NCBI GenBank assembly: GCA_964577215.1
Contig: CAZNYK010000187.1
Location: 1-5,681, forward strand
DNA: 5,681 nucleotides
Origin: UBA2329 sp964577215
Lineage (GTDB): Bacteria; Bacteroidota; Bacteroidia; Chitinophagales; Saprospiraceae
Direction: 5' to 3'
Shown: piece by piece, positions 5,562-5,681 of the stretch
Position numbering within the stretch: the first letter of the stretch is position 1
Layout: each line of letters starts with the position of its first letter
Made by a program: the position numbers and the translations under genes
Notes under the pieces: model-generated
The model's input: only the letters and a program-made list of their open reading frames with translations
What the model was told of the DNA's origin: nothing
The model's database searches: none

Positions 5562-5591
5562 CAGTTTACTCGATAGCCAGTGATTTGCAAA
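5562..5591 (-). promoter_or_regulatory. Shared upstream motif, right copy, with candidate promoter
   Basis: Read on the minus strand, this carries the motif with core CACTGGCTATCGAGTA (5567-5591), ending 28 nt before the protease ATG. TTTG at 5591-5588 is separated by 19 nt from TAAACTG (5568-5562), the spacing of Bacteroidota -33/-7 promoters; the -33 match is good, the -7 match poor. Position ahead of the operon makes it the best promoter candidate for the three minus-strand genes. The same motif lies inverted at 56-80. Confidence 0.4.
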
Positions 5592-5626
5592 CATCAAAAA
5601 CGGATTTGGGAAAGGGAAAGTTTTTT

Positions 5627-5681
5627 GGAGACTGGGAGACTGGGAGACTGGGAGACTGGGAGACTGGGAGACTGGGAGACT
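5627..5681. repeat. GGGAGACT tandem repeat, six full units, cut by window end
   Basis: A 7-nt partial unit (5627-5633) is followed by six perfect 8-bp GGGAGACT units from 5634 to the last base, so the true length is unknown. GGG recurs every 8 bp with 5-nt spacers, which satisfies the G3-N1-7 G-quadruplex pattern on the plus strand. It starts 89 nt upstream of the protease start codon. No coding role is seen, and 8 bp is not a multiple of three. Confidence 0.95.

Noticed and set aside
56..5591. Composite transposon bounded by the inverted 25-bp motifs
   Set aside because: There is no transposase or integrase, no clear target duplication outside the motifs, and the interior includes a housekeeping-type rRNA methyltransferase. 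Kept only as an alternative in the findings.

Overview
The window looks chromosomal and comes from a Bacteroidota genome, probably a Saprospiria-type lineage (inference). The grounds are lipoprotein signal peptides ending in a lipobox followed by Gln-Lys-Glu-Glu (the Bacteroidota surface-export pattern), A-rich leaders instead of Shine-Dalgarno sites before start codons, and fragments of a receiver/AraC-type hybrid regulator. No transposase, integrase, phage gene, CRISPR array or RNA gene was found.

Left half (1-2463), plus strand. Two paralogous lipoprotein genes (494-1201 and 1705-2385) lie in tandem. Each follows the 3' remnant of an AraC-type regulator gene. A 477-bp block (169-645 and 1380-1856, offset 1211 bp, a single mismatch) covers the regulator remnant, the intergenic control region and the first 50 codons of the lipoprotein gene. 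After it the paralogues diverge abruptly, so the layout is a constant 5' module joined to variable 3' modules. Between the cassettes is a second regulator fossil, the end of a receiver domain. Each gene is followed by a related 3' hairpin whose arms differ by compensating base changes. The shared leader holds a tandem pair of ATGCAAC-N5-GGCAAAT boxes, a possible promoter and a stem-loop just before the start codon.

Right half (2605-5538), minus strand. A likely three-gene operon reads, in transcription order: a CPBP-family (CAAX-protease-like) membrane protease, a secreted SIMPL-domain protein, and an RlmK-type 23S rRNA guanine-N7 methyltransferase. Gaps are 28 and 2 nt. The two halves converge at 2386-2604, where a long hairpin may act as a terminator.

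Edges. A nearly identical motif of about 25 bp (core CACTGGCTATCGAGTA) sits at 56-80 and, inverted, at 5567-5591. In both places it lies about 30 nt upstream of an ORF reading inward. The window ends inside an 8-bp tandem repeat (GGGAGACT) with G-quadruplex spacing.

The genes of the right half are recognisable families. The unusual part is the duplicated constant-leader lipoprotein cassette with its regulator fossils and covarying 3' hairpins.
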